Positions 12,601 through 27,600 of a stretch of DNA of 64,000 bases are shown here, in pieces. The stretch's first letter is position 1. Each line of letters starts with the position of its first letter. Under the pieces are notes generated by a model. That model was not told where the DNA came from. It made no database searches and saw only the letters and a program-made list of their open reading frames with translations. The position numbers and the translations under genes are program-made. Origin of the DNA: Phylloscopus collybita (taxonomy: Eukaryota; Chordata; Aves; Passeriformes; Phylloscopidae); contig JAJNNQ010000009.1 of NCBI GenBank assembly GCA_027886175.1, forward strand, positions 14,171,501 to 14,235,500, written 5' to 3'.

Positions 12601-15600
12601 AAGGATGCTTGAAATTTATCCTAGACTAGATCTCTTTATCTTGAGGAATCCATCAGAGCTCTCTGCCCCCAAGGATCTCCAATTAAAGACTGCATCATTA
12701 GGTACACACATACCAAATCCACTCATGTATATTAAAACAAACAAACAAACACACCAAAAAATTAGTTTTGGCTTCTTTCAACTTTTTTAGTATGGTACAT
12801 GACATACAGGTCAACTTTCCCCTTTGGTCTGCAGTATTACTTGGTATCTGTAAAAGACAAAAGCTGCTTTTGCCACTGCTTTCAATTGCACATGACAGTC
12901 ACAACCCTTCCTGAAAACTGCTGCTAATCCAAATCTAGTTCAAAGTCCAAAACACTCTTGTGATTATACTGTTATCAGTTTTGGATAGCAATATTCCTTG
13001 AGGCAAAGAAATTACTTCCTTTTTGTAAATGATAGTGAAACAGTCTTTATTTTTCCAGCTTTACTCTCAGTTAAGAAAGCTGCACTGATCTGTAATGATT
13101 AAGGTATGAAGTATGGAAATTTTCTCCCAGATTAATCTTCTTTTCCCATCACTCTAACCAGCCTGTACTTAAAGAATCTAAGTGTTCAAGAGCTGTCAGA
13201 AACTGAGAGACATTTGCTCTCTGAAATCCCAGCATCTTTTTTCTTAGGCTTTTTGACAGCCACTTCTTCAACAAAATTTTGAACCACTGCTACCTGTGAC
13301 AGCACAGGTGAGAGGACTTAGATTCAGTATTCCAAAGCCGAGAAATTCCAATGCCACTTATTTAACATAGGCACTCAGAAATCAGAGTACTTATCTGCTA
13401 ACACACAATATAAAAAATGTTTCTATTTGACATGGACATTTATTTTTTAAGGGATTTAGACACCATAAAATAAATAAATGACAGTAAAACCCGGATTATT
13501 GGATACAGAAATTTACCTTGCTGAGTATTCTGTTCTTGACTTCGATTCACAGTGAGGTCTAGAGGGCTATCCTGTTCTTCCTGAAGGGAGTTTTCCGTTT
13601 GGTTCATTTGGATACTTTTACACATCAGACTTGGTTCAAATGATGAACCATTTCTGTTCTCTTGAATTTTGCTACTTTTTGAAATGTACTCAATCGCAAA
13701 CTGACGGATCATTTTTTTCATTAATTCCTGAGCAACTAGGGGAATGTTAGGATCACAGTTCTGAGGAAGATCTAGAAATAAAAAAACACAGGCAACAGAT
13801 ATATTAAGAATCAAACTTAATTACTTTTCTTATAATAAATACTTCCTATAAGCAAACAGACATGTTAAGTAAGTACATGTGTAAAGAACATATAAATACA
13901 GATGTCTATCAAGTTTGTTTAATGAGCATTCCTAACTGGAAGTCACTTGGAAGAACATTTAGCACAGATCATTAATTTTTACCTTACTCCTCCATCATAG
14001 CATGCAAGTAAAAGTATGTGGGGTTGCATTACTTAGGGGATTCAGAATCTGTATTGTTGGCTAGTAAGTTGAATTTTCATTTGCAGCCTGCTCATTTTCA
14101 GTTTTGAAAATAAAGAATTTTGAAGCAAACCATAAAATGAAAATAAGATATGGATTAATACAGAAATAAGTTACTTTCAAAGAACAACCATAACAAAAAT
14201 AATTTTAAAGTGTAGTCCTAAAGATTAGTCCTCTTCATAGCACAGAACAGCTGGGCTTTTGAGGAACCAAATTTAAAAAGAAAAAAGAGCAAAAGACATG
14301 TGTTCCACTCTGAGATTATAATCCTCATTGTAGTAATACAAACAATTGAATACAGATGAAGTTTTAAATGTTTATTGTAAAATCTTACAGGATTTTTAGG
14401 ACATTTTCAAAGTGCTAGCAATAAAAACACTCAGAAGAAAAGCTTTATTTCCTATTCTGAACTGAGTATATCCTATTTTTTGTTTGTGTATGTAGCATTT
14501 CAGTGGAAAGAAGTATCTCATTTTAGAAACAAACAAAAAGGATCAAATATAATACATATGAATATTTTAATGTTATCTATCAGCTAGAAAAAAGTTAAAC
14601 CTTTTATGAAAAAGCATAACTGAAACTGCAACTATGAATCACTAAAAAGAATCCTAATAGAAGCAAGAGAAAAAACAAAATGTAACTTAGCATAAGTAAT
14701 GTAATTAAGAAACTCAAAGTAAGCTGTGCTACTGCATTGATGCCTGCAACACACTGTTTCACAAGACAAGTACAACTGACCATACTCAGAGATCTGTGTT
14801 TTCCCTTAAACTGGCAGTAGTAGTACTTACTTCACTATCCCACTCTTCCTTCTTTCCTTCAACTTTACACTGCTCCCCACACAAATATCCTTTTCAATAT
14901 TTTAACCACTGCCCATCCTTGAGTTCATAGGTAATGAGTGAAACAGTTGAGAAGGGAGAGGGATTTAAAGCAAGTGTGAAAGCAATGAAGGAGAATTAAC
15001 TTTTAGGTGAGCCCTGATTGCCTGGAGGAAAATACCAAAGGACATGGTTCTGTAGTTACTGGGATAATAAAGTTAATCTGAAACAGACAAAGCAGATGAT
15101 AAACTGAGGGTTTTTTTCATGGAAGTGAAGAAACTGAAAGGGCTGGGTTGGGTAGATGCTTGCATGGAAACATTTCCTAATAGGAAGTCTGGATGATCAC
15201 AAAGCATATTTGCTCCAGCATTTTATGCCAATGAAGCTTTATCCGTCTACTGTCAAGAGAGTGACTGCCAATACTGATCAAGGAATGCTGCTCAGGTTTA
15301 GGATGAATGCAAGGAAGATCTTTTGCTTGTTTGTTTCAGGTTTATTTCAAACATATTCTGCGTTGAGAATTCATTTTCACCAACAAAGCATTGCAAGAAA
15401 GATCTGCTGTCTATAGCACATGAGAGGGCAGCTGACTCACTGCTCAGATGCCTCCTGTCAAGACCTTTTGATCAGCCTCTCCTTAGTGCTTGATGAACTC
15501 CAGCATTTTTAAGACCTCTTGGCTTCAAGAGAACTTACCCAAGGCATGATAAAACAAATCTACTCATGGTTAAAGCTCTATCTTCCAACAATCCTTCAAC

Positions 15601-18600
15601 CAGATCTCTACCAAACCACCTAAAATTGATAGGTGTTTCTTGAAGAGAGGTATCAGACAAAATTCTGTATGATGGAGGATACCTACAAAGAGAAAGATCT
15701 CCCCCTACCATGTAACTTCCAGACAGAGCAGTATAAACAGAGCATACCTATTTCCTGATTCCTAAACAATGAACTCAATAAATGCTCAGCTGGAATTTAC
15801 CACCCTAGAGACACACTTAGAAGTAAAGAAAAAAAAATTTAACTACAGATACTGCAGCAGTAAGGCAACAGGTGTAAAGTAGTGATACATATGCAAAATA
15901 CAAGAAAAGACCATGAAAAGAGATGAAATTAAATAACTGAATTACCTAGGAACAAAAGTGTTTGCATGACATGGAAATGGTAGTTACACAGAAAGAGATC
16001 TACTGATCAACAGCTTAGCTTCAAAACGCCAAAATTTGACTGCCTGTAATCAGAAACTCATACAAAATGAATTATACAAAACATTATCAAGACCGAGTAG
16101 GGTCTGGAATGACCCTACTTATACAGAGCAATTAGTTTGTTGCGTGCATACAAGAAATCTTCCTTGACAACTTCTGTAAAATACGAGATCACAGGTGCCA
16201 ATGGGAGAATCATTTCACATCCTGGTTTGATCTGGACCTTTAAGAAGCAAAAGGCCAGACAGTACAGAGGACCTACCATAAGCAGGAAAACACAACAGCC
16301 TGAAACAGATTTCTCCTTATTAATCACCATCCCCTGCATCAATTATTATAAAACTGCAAGACAAAACTAATTCAGAACTGTCAAGTTTTTATTGCCTTTC
16401 TATTCCACTTCAGACTCTCCACACTGGTAATAGACAAGCAAATATTGCTTTTAAACACTTGCAGAAGTTAGCTTTTTCCTTAGGAGCAAAGTCATCTTTT
16501 ACCTAGTTAGAATAATAAAGTATTTATAAAGGATTTTACTTTTGTAATTTCTTTAGTATTAGTTTAATTTTTTTGTAATGATTTCCAAATACTCCCTATG
16601 AAGAATAAATGCAGCAGAATTTCTCATATATTCAACTGCTACAGCTATTGGCAGTTTACAGATTTTAAGTTAATTTACTCTAAAAAGGTAATATGATGAG
16701 GGGATGGTGTGTGTATCTAAGAGCATATACTCTGAAAGATGTGCTCCCGAGTTGCATCTGAAGTGCTCTTGGTGCTAAACGCATATTCAGTCAGCAGGGT
16801 TAGACTCAGGTAGTCTAAACTTATCTGCCATAAATGCAAATAGTGTTGCTATCACATTGGCTGCTCTGTAATGTAAATCATTAACTGGTAAAGCATGGAG
16901 GAAGTACTGTGGGAGGTCTCTAGTAAAACTGCTTATTCAAAGTAGTCATTTTTGAGGTCAAAGCGAGTTCTCTGGATTTTATCTAGTTAGGTAAGGAATA
17001 CTTCCATGAATGGGAGACACTACAACCTCTGGGTGGCATGTTCTACTGCTTGCCTTTCCCCATTTTTCCTTACATTAAAAAGAACCTCTCATTTCATTCA
17101 ACTTGTTTACAATCTGTCATTATTCTGCTATGCACCATTGTAAAGACTTTGACCCCGTCTTAAAATCGTAGAAGATCCTGAGGTGAAAGGGACCTACAGG
17201 GATCATCAAAGTCCAGCTCCTGACCCTGCACAGGACAGCTCCAAGAGTCACACCATGTGCCTGAGATTATTGTCCAAATGCTTCTTGAACTCTGCCAGGC
17301 TTGGTGCTGTGATCACTTCCCTGGAGAGCCTGTTCCAGCGGCCAACCACCCTCTGGGTGAAAAATGTTTTCTTAATATCCAACCTAAACTTCCCCTGGCA
17401 CAGCTTTGGGACTGAAGTTGACCTCAGGTCCTGTCACTGGCCACCAGGGAGAAGAGATCAGTGCACGCTCCTCCACTTTCCCTCAAGAGAAAGTTGTAAC
17501 TGCAATGAGGTCTCCCCTCAGTCTCCTCCAGGCTGAAAAAGGCAAGTGACTTCAGCCACTCTTTGTAAGGCGCTTCTCCTTAAAACCCTTCACCTTCTTC
17601 GTTGCCGTCCTTTGGACAGGACACTGTCTAATGTTTAATGTCTTTCTTACACTGTGGCACCCAAAACTGCCCCCCCAGATTTGAGGTGAGGCTGCCCCAG
17701 CTCAGAGCAGAGCAGGACAATCCCCTCCCTTGCCCAGCTGGCGATGCTGTGCCTGATGCACCCCAGGACAGGGCTGGCCCTCCTGGCTGCCAGGGCACTG
17801 CTGGCTCATGTTCAACTTTCCCCTGACCAGAACCCCCAGTTCTCTTTCTGTAGTACTGCTCTCCAGTATCCCATTGCCCAGTCTGCTCCACCCAACACGG
17901 TGAAGAACTTCACCCATCCTGTGATTCACAGTGGTAATTATCCATTGCACATGAGAAATCTGTCATTAGTCATACAAAATTTTTAAACACAATGAAACAT
18001 ATTTTGGGCAAGAAAAGTGTTAGAACTCTGAACTTCGTATCACTATCAAATATTTCTTAATTGTTATCAGCAGATGGCACCAGATATACTTGGTATGAAC
18101 TGAATAGGTTTTTTTTCTAAGATGTTTTATTAGGGGTTGTGACTACAGCTAGAACATGCAAAATTTTAAATTTACATGCCTACATCTGTTTAAACTCCCA
18201 TTTTTCACAATTGTTATAAAATACAAGGCATCTGTATTTAGTCCATCAATCATGTATGTACATATAGCCTACTTCAAACCCAGTAGAACAGTCTCTAAAC
18301 ATTTAGAATAAAAGCTCTAATGTTCCTCTAGTTTCTCTCAGATCACTGCAGACCTGATGTTATTAGGACAAAAGAAGACTGAATTTGTATGATGTAATCT
18401 AATATTTTCTGCTTGTGATTGTCAGGGTAACAGTTTGAATGCAAGAGAATAGAGTAATAAACATAATGTAATTATGACTAATTGCAATGATTTATTTTAA
18501 TTCAAAGCTCACATTTAGGATTAATACTTCCTCAGTTTATGTGCTGCATGAGTTTGTAACTATTCAAATCTCTACTATTAACTATTCTGCACATTAACAT

Positions 18601-21600
18601 TATGTGTGATAACTAGACTTCAATGTCTATGGTGACAGATTTGACTGTTTGGCAGGACAATGAACAATGAGTTGAAAGCTCCCAAAACAGGGTTCCACAA
18701 CAGTATTCCATTTATCATAAACCAGTACTTTTTCATTAAAAAAGTCAACCTAATGGCTTAATTTGTCTTCCGACACAGTGCCAAAAGGCAGGGAAAAGCA
18801 GCAGTGAATCATAATCCACCTTGTACCTGCAGTCCAGTTGTGTGAGTAGCAGGCCTAAGAACACGTGATTGCTTCTCAGTGTGCTTCATAAATTCACTCC
18901 ATCTCTCCCCTTTTCACAAAAAGGCCATATTTTCTTTTAACAACCCCACCTCAATAGCTACCAAACCGTCCCAGTGACGTCCTTAGTTCTACTTGTAAAA
19001 TCATTCAGATCACTGTCAGGTCATCAGCACCTTAAAACAAGAACACAACTATTTATTCTGAGCCATCGATCATGATTTGTTCAGTTAACTTGACCGATCA
19101 ACAAACAGAAGGAGTAAATTCACTCTTCTGTTCTCACAAACATTCCACCTTTTTTCTTTTTCTACTCAGGTTGCAATTTTCACTACTCTATATTCCATCA
19201 TATTTCTATGAATCCTCATAAAAGTAGTTGAAATGATCAAGAAATGCAGGGCCAGTGAAGAGAATAACACTGGCAGGTAGGTGGTCATCACAAAAAGTAT
19301 GCTTTATCTCCTTAAGAAAGCAGTGAAACCCCACTAAACATTCTTTCCTGATGAAGTTTAAGAGGGACAGCAAAGCTGTCACAGAAGTTTACTGCACAAA
19401 CTTGTCAAAGCTCTCAGTGATTACAGAAAACCTTCCAGATTTTGAAAGGACAAATTAGATTTTTTAAGATTATTAATCAAAAGAAACTGCAGGTTTTGGA
19501 TGAAGTAGTGTGTGCAAACACCTCGCAAAGTAACACTTTTTTTTAGTCTGAGATAATGTGTGCATGATCACATTGTCATAGGTTTGCTAAATTAAATCTA
19601 CTTTGTCCAAGAAGCATAACCAGCTTGTGGCAGCTACGCAACTGAAAGAAAACCACAAAAAGAACAGGAGAACTCAAAGTTAAATACAACTATATGGTAT
19701 GGTGTAAGAAAGCCATATTTATGAATAGAATACTTTAGAACATAACAGGGATATCTAGAAATAGCAAAGAGCTTTAAAAAGCTTACAGGAAAATTACTTT
19801 GGGATGGGAAGCATGGCATTGAAGATACTTGACAGAGCAGCTCAGAGAAGCTGGAAAGATTCAAGTAATCTCAAACATTGTCTCTGTAATTTTGTGCCTA
19901 AATTCCTCCAAGAGTTTCGCATGTCTCAGCTGTCTCTCAGTGGATCATCTATCCTGAAGACAGAACCTGATTCACAACTGTTTTTTCTTGGTTTTGTTTA
20001 AAGAGGTCACATTAATATTGCATGGAAAAATGAGCTTCTAAGAATATACAATGTGTATTACTAGAAATACAGAAAATTAATAGTCCATGAACAAAATGTC
20101 CGATCAAGCTTTTAAAAAACTGTGATTCTGAGATACAACTATGAGCACATCACATTCTATAATAGTAGAAAATAGAATAGTAAAAAAAGACTTAGTATGT
20201 ATTTTCTAAAGCACATGGTTTTCCCCTTAACAGAAGAGCTGAACTTCAGCATTATGTAAGTGGAAAAGCACCACAGTCTACTCTGCTTACACCACCAAAA
20301 GGGTAAAGAGAGATGTCATACTTGGGAAGAAAGCATTTGGGTTTCAGACACATTGTTTAATGGCAACAATCAGTATTTGATGACAAGAAGGATTTTGGAT
20401 TTGCTGACATGTCTGCTGAGCACAGGACTTTCCGACAGACAACTGACTACAAAACTGGTCTTTCACTAATACATAGTGAAGTTGGGTTCCTAATGGGAAG
20501 ACTTTAGTTGTTTACAGCATTTCGAGAGTTTACACATTTTGGCAGGAGTTCTATCATCTTTTGTCCCAGATTCTACAGACAAATTGTCATACATTAATGT
20601 CTGAAGGCTGTCTGCTCCGGACAACAACATGGCTGCATGTTCTGAGATCTTCTGAGCAAGTTTCCTGATACAAAAAAATAAAACCCCAAACCCACAACCA
20701 AATCCCCTCAAATTAGTCTGCAAATTAAAAAAGCCATATATCAATGTCTTCAACATAAAAGATTAATGGGACCAACCAATAAACTCTCTGATTTGCTCAC
20801 TAGTCTTAGAAGTTGTTCATAGAGGCCTAAATTAGCTACAATACCAAGAGAGTAGATCATCTTGAGGAGTTTACAATCCAAACAAGTGTTACTCCATTTT
20901 AAAGACAGCCAGTCAAGAATTCTACAGTTTTCTAACAATGAAAGAATATCTGGTTTGGGACCAGGTATAAGAACTACTCCTTAGCTAAACAATTACTGGA
21001 AATTTTTTTGATTCTTTTTTCCTCAGTTGATACTTGAACTCAAAAACCTACAAAAATTCAGAAAGCAGACTTGGGATTTTCTTAGTAAAACTCTTCATCT
21101 TCCTCCTAAAATCCAAACCAGTTACTTCAATAACTCATAAATTGGTTTCACATGCCCTTTACTATTTTTTTTCTTTTCACTTCCTGTAATTTGAACAACT
21201 TTAAAGACTTTGCTAAAACCTGAACTGAAACAATATTCTTCGTAAATTCTTACCCAAGAATACAGAAGTACTTCAGAGAATCACAAAAAAATTGGTTGTT
21301 TTTCAATAGTAAAAAATCTCTTTAACCTAGCATTACTGATCTGGCAGATCAAACCTAAAGAAGGTGCTAAAAGCCAAGTGTTCTTTGGAAAAACTTCACT
21401 TAAAAGTCATTCACTCCACTAAGGTGAGGTCATGCCAAGTTTCACTTCTCCCGACAGAAGTTTCTCTCAAGGAGTATCAAAAGAGATCATCTGCAGCAGG
21501 AGCATAAAGCAGGCGAGCACTGAAAAACACTGTACACATCAGGACCAAGAAGAGATCTAAGGAAGTAGAAATTTGAAGGAATTAAAATATCTGCCTAGGG

Positions 21601-24600
21601 GATGCCACACAATTGGGCCTGTGATGAGAATACAATAGGACTTTAAGAAGTAACAAGGTGCCAACTTCATTGGACGTTCTATTTCAAATGGAAAATAGCT
21701 GATTTGAAACAAAGACAGGAGTCCAAAGGATGGACTCAAAATGCTGCTGCACTCCATTTCAAGTTCTTTAAAATGCAAAAAAGCAAAATGTAGACTGAGT
21801 AGACATGGTCTGTACAAAAAAAACCTGTACATACCCCAGGTTCAAGGGTATAATAATCTCTCCTGATACAGCAATGTAAAAGGGAGAAAACTAACCTTGT
21901 TTTTCTCTCCCACCTATGAGAAGAGACAGTGTCTAACTGTTAAAAGCAAGAGAGAGCTGTCATCCTAGCAAAAAAAAACCCCAAAAACCACAACCCCAAA
22001 AAAGCAAGAATAGCTGTCACTCAGCTATTCTAACATTCACATACTAAATCCAAGAAAAATCTATGAAAACTGTAGTTACTGCATTCACAGTAACTTCATT
22101 CACATTTCTTCATTCACAGGAATTTAAGGAAGAAAATGAGTATTTCTGCTTTTGTTGGCAGTGAGTAACCAAATAACTTCCATGAATTAAGCTGACCTGT
22201 CATTCTCTCATGTACTGCTCTATCTTGATAAGTGTCAAAAAACAAGAACAGTCAGAGAATTAATGACCTACTAAATACTGTATTTTGAAAAGAAGTTTTA
22301 ACCTCCAACTTGGATATATTTGAAGGAGCAGCTTTCATGCAAGAAGATCCCAAATTCTATTTTGCAATCTGAAAAGCACATTCTGTCACGTAAAATGTTT
22401 TTCACATTGAAAACTGGAAGTGAGAATTTAGGAACAGAAAATATTTAAATGCTTAGAATTCCAGCAAATGACACCTGAGGTTGGCATGAAAAACAAAGTA
22501 GCAGCTCATGGCAAAAAGAAAAATCTAATACAATTTATGGCCAGGGATTCAAAAGAATAATATACATAATGCAAGAGGACGAGAGGAATGGCAAGCAGGA
22601 AGAGTAGTACTTCATTTGGTGATTCAAGTAAGAAAAAGATTATGAAAAACCAAACGAATGAAAAAGGAGAAACAGTAATGTAAATTAATGTAAATATAAA
22701 TTAAAAAAATACTTAGGAAATAAAATTAACCCTGAATAATTTGATTCTTCTAGACTTTTTTGTCATATTTCATAATACAAAAGACATGCTTTTATTACCT
22801 TTCTTTCGAAAGAGTGCATTTAGATAGTTTTCTGCTTGGCATTCAATCTTATCAGTGTTGGACTGGCCCTGAGATGACAGTTCCTCTGTAGGCGTTGACT
22901 GCGAAGAACCGAAAACTGATGCACGATCCTAGAAAACATATAAAGATTTTAACACTTTCCAGAAGTTAGTCTGCTGGTAGTAAAATATACAATTAAATTA
23001 CTGAGCTATTGAATGGAATAGAACCACTAAAATCAAACTAAAATCAAACTTGAGTCAAAATGCAGAATTAACTTATTTACAAAATTCAATTCTCTGACTC
23101 TAATACCAAAAAACAAGTGTTGGGGAGTAATGCTTAATGCTTATAATGCTCATACTTACACTGGCTGTTTCTTTGTGTAAATTACAAAAGGAACATTTCT
23201 CATCCATAGACCAGTCAGTCAGCTCTTCTGGTTCACAGTCTTAAAGGAAGAAAAGAGAGCTGGATGTTTTAAACAAGCAAAAAATTGATTTTGAGATCAA
23301 AATACACTTCCTAAAATTGTCTTCAATAAAATCCCATCACTAATATGACATGTATTTTTTGGTACAATGCAGTCATATTCAATTCTTCAGATATTTTCAA
23401 ACTCTTGTCTGGCTTGTACAGCTCAACTTAAAAATAGCAGAGAGTGACTTCCTTAAAAGAAAAGGTAAACTCGTGCAATTCAATTGATTATCTGTCATAA
23501 TTACTGGAGGCATCTGAACAGGGAAAAGAAAGCTCTGAATTGCAGAAATCATTCTTTTTAACTGAAGTTTGCAAACCTGTAGTAAACTAAGGTAAGAATT
23601 AGGATAAGGACTCCCCACCATGTGGGCTACATGCATTATAGCACTTTATTTGATCATCACTATAGGTAAATCCAAGCCTTATACTCACTCGTAGCACTTG
23701 GTTTATCTAGAAAAGTACCTTTATATGTTTTATCAAAAAATAATAGTACTTTGGTCTAGAGGGAATGCAGGACTTAAATTGCCTATATCAAGCCCAGTCT
23801 TCTACTGAATGGAGACACAATCTACTTTCTTTAAACAAGTTACTAAGCTCCATTTCAAAAATTGTTTTCAGCCAATATCCTTCTCTTCACAAACAATAGC
23901 TAAGTATTTAGCACCTTGATGCATTTAGAGAAGACTTTCATTATCCCTTTTACACTTAATTTTGTGGCTAATCTAGTCCACCTGGTTTTCCTCACAGATT
24001 CAAGTCCATCTCTTCTACTTAAGTCTCACTTGAATACCTGTTTCCTGAACATGGGGACAAAGATCTCAAGATGATGTCTTTTATCTTTACACCAGACTTC
24101 CTTACACTGCAGGCAGTAGTTTTCCTACAGTATCCTGGTTAGGCAACAGCCTTTATTACAGCTGCAGTGTTTTGGCAGGTGAATCCAAGCATGATTAACT
24201 ACAACACCAAGGTCTTCTCCATCCTGTTCATTTCCACTTCATGTGCTTACAATCTAAACAACTTTTTCACTCCCATTATTAATTACCAGGTATGTTTCCT
24301 CCTTTTCTCCATACAGTCAGTTCTGTTTAGGGAGATTCTTGAGATTATCTGCTTTCAGTAGCACATGATGGTAGCCCCCTCTTGGCTGGCTGCCAACCCC
24401 CCAATCCACTGATGTTCTCACTGTCCCTCTTCAAAAGATCAGAAGTGAGGAAGTAAGATGGTAGGGGAGAAAATCAGGGGGAAAAACAACTGGGTCAAGA
24501 TAAAGACAGGGATCACTTACCAATTATTGTCACAGGGAAGTCAGAGTCAACTTGGAGAGAATGAATTTCATTTATAGCCAATAAAAACAGATTTGCATAA

Positions 24601-27600
24601 TAAAAAAAGGGAAAACACTAAACCACCTTACCATCCCTTCTTCCCAGGCTTCAGCTTCACTCCTTCATTCCTGACTCTTCTACCTCCTCCCCACCCCAAA
24701 AATTGCAAGGAGGATGGGAAACAGGCTGCCCTCAGTTCATAATAGTTCCTCTCTGCTACTTCCTTCTCTTTTTTCCCTGCTTCCAGCTTGGGGTCTTTCC
24801 CATGGAATACAGGCCTTCACAAACTGCTCCAGGATTCTTCCCACCACTGCAGCTCTTCATGAACTGCTCTAGTATATATCTTTTCCACAGGGCACAGTCC
24901 TTCAGGAAGAGACCACTCCACAGACCCACAGCTCCTGCCAGAAAGCCTGCTCCTGCATGGGCTCCAATTCCTGACAGAGCCCTGCTCCAGCATGGGATCT
25001 CCATGGGCTGTAGTTCCCTTCAGGGCATTCCCACCTGCTCCAGTGGGTCCTCCGTGGGCTGCAGTATGGATATCTGTTCCGACATGGTCCTTCATGGGCT
25101 GCAGGTTCTACGGGCTTTACCATGGTCCTCTCCAAGGGCTGCACGGGAATCTCTGCTCCAGTGACTGGAGCACCTCTCTCTTCTTCCCTCTCTGACCTGG
25201 CTGTCTGAGGGTTGTTTCTCAATGCCCACTGTCCTCTACCCTCTTCCCACAACTGCTGAGCTTTTACTTCTTAAAGATATTATTAAAAAGGCAAAACCTG
25301 AATAAAATTACTCTGAAAAATAAAGGCTCTTCAGTTGAGCACAAACATAATGTAAGTAACTCCATATTATTACTTATATCTGGTTTGCTCAGCTCTAAAA
25401 TACTAATTTAGAACGGAACTCTGTATTATTATATTATATGCTTTCAGGGATGCAAACCAGCAATTTTTACAGGTTGGACAGCTGATGATTAAAAACAGAC
25501 ATGGTATTTTTCTTGGCTGGACAGTAACAAGAGTTAATGAGTTTTTCATTTTTGCTGAATTAATCTACCTGTCCCAGCCCATTAGAGCTATTCCTTTTGG
25601 ATGTCCACAGCATAAAAACAACACTATTCCTTCATAACAAGTTCATTGTTTTCCTTGCAACCATGAAAACTCTATTTATGAACCTTGAGACTCCATCTAA
25701 CTCTAGGACATGTGTTATATTTTCAGAGAAGTTCTTCTGCCTTGGAATCCTGAATTTCCATTGGTGAAAGTCAAACTAGAGAGCAATCTCTATGTATTTC
25801 CAAAAAAGCAAACCTTGAGAAATCTCAGCTCTACATAACACTAAACCCTTTATTCAAAATAGTGTAATTCATGAACAAGACATATTAAGTCTGCCAGTGG
25901 CTAAGCAAAACTGACATCAGATGTCAGATATATCAAATGCCAGATAGCCAACAGTTTCAGGTCACCACTACAGGAAACATCCTGAGATCAGTATTAAGTT
26001 TTAAACAACAGATAGGCAGCCATACCCTCAGAAAAATCAGAGGCACAGACAGCACTTTAAGCAGAATAAATTCTCCTCAGCTGCACTGCATGAGGATCAT
26101 CTTCCCTCCCCATTTTATCTTGCTTGGGGTCAAATCATGAAAGATTTGAAGACAACCTATAGCATTTGCCAGCCCATGAGAAAAAGTTGCTAAGACTGTG
26201 CAAACAGAATTTTAATACTAAACACAGTACAGATTATTACTTAAAACCAAAACCCTTTAGCACAAAGCTGTTAAACTTACTTCCATTTATTAAGAAAAAG
26301 AACGGTGAACTTTGACAAAAAAGAATTTTTTTCATTTCTTAAGAGACTATATTTTTGTTTCCTCAAACCACTTTTCCCAAGAAGTAATGCCAAATTAAGT
26401 AAATTAATTCAGACATCTGTAGTACTGAACAGATTCCATGTTTATATCTTAAAATGTGAAATAATTGTCAAGTAAATCTAAATACACAATAGTTTAAATA
26501 ATGCAACTTATACCTACCAGTATTTTTTGATTATAATAATGTCCCAAAAGATTTTCCAGCTATTTGTGATAATTTTGAACATATCACCCCCTTTCTTTTT
26601 ATACAGCACTACTGCTTCCTAATAAGTACATTAAAACAGCTGAAATATTTATCAAGTCCTTCATATTTTTAATTTCATAGAAACTTCAATTCTGTTTGAT
26701 TTGTGTTTCTAATATAATTTTTCACTACTATAAATACTCCAAAGCAACATAAGGAAGACTAAAAGCTTTCATCCTGTATAAAGACAACTTTTTCCTAGCA
26801 AAGAGCATGGAGAGCTGCTTTCCTCCAACAAGACACAGCTTTTCCTCAGTGCTTAAGAAAACAGAAACCCAGCACATAATCCCCCCAAAAAGAAAGTACA
26901 CACATATCACCTGATTAGAGGAAAAGCTTTTTAACAGTTTAGCTAACTATCCATAAGCAGAATGCAAAGAATAACAATTTATATGTGAATCTACTTAGCT
27001 GAAAATGAGTATAAGGAAAGGATTAGAAAGCCCTAAAGATTCAATGACATAAGAAGCCTCAGTTCGGAGCTTGAACCATGGTCAGATGCCAAGATACAGA
27101 ACTTGACCCCTTTGCAACCAGCAGCTGCAGAATCTAAGCAGTCAGGAAAACAAACTTGCACTGAATAATGGTGACAAGAACCACTTTAGCAAGTCCAAAG
27201 GATATGTAAATCCTAAATATACAAGAATTTCAAGACACTAAAAAAGGTTTAAAAGGTGTTTTCTTGGTATCATAGTCCAGAAAAAAGGAAGTGGATCTTT
27301 CACCATTTAAATTTGTCATTACAATTTATTATTCACTCAAGTAACTTCAAGATAATATAATATTTTAATCTATAGATCAAACATTATTTCAAGACAGAAC
27401 TAAGGAGGAAATATATCATATTACATTTTATGCACATTACTGTTTTCATTTTATAACAGATAAAGCCAACAACATAAAAGAAAAAAATGCTATTGTATCT
27501 AAGCAGCACATATTTCAGCCTGTTCTCACATATTTCTGCACAAAAAAGCCACGTAATTTCTTGAGGCATGTTTGAGGAAACACACTTGCTGCTAATGGGC

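Larger units (their letters stand above)
4830..13516 (-). other. LCORL: LCORL intron 5
   Basis: GT-AG intron of 8687 bp. It holds a CR1 scrap (about 5278-5355), an uninterrupted A30 run (6626-6655), a CA/A-rich low-complexity tract (about 7059-7160) and a degenerate ERV-LTR-like repeat (about 10236-10885). The rest, including 7200-10200 and 10900-13500, is unremarkable to me. Confidence 0.85.

Noticed and set aside
17183..17986. Several ORFs of 60-117 codons
   Set aside because: All are in the 3' non-coding part of a CR1 element.
24703..25252. Overlapping ORFs of up to 153 codons on both strands
   Set aside because: They lie in a degenerate, internally repetitive ERV LTR-like repeat; several frames are open at once and none resembles a protein family.
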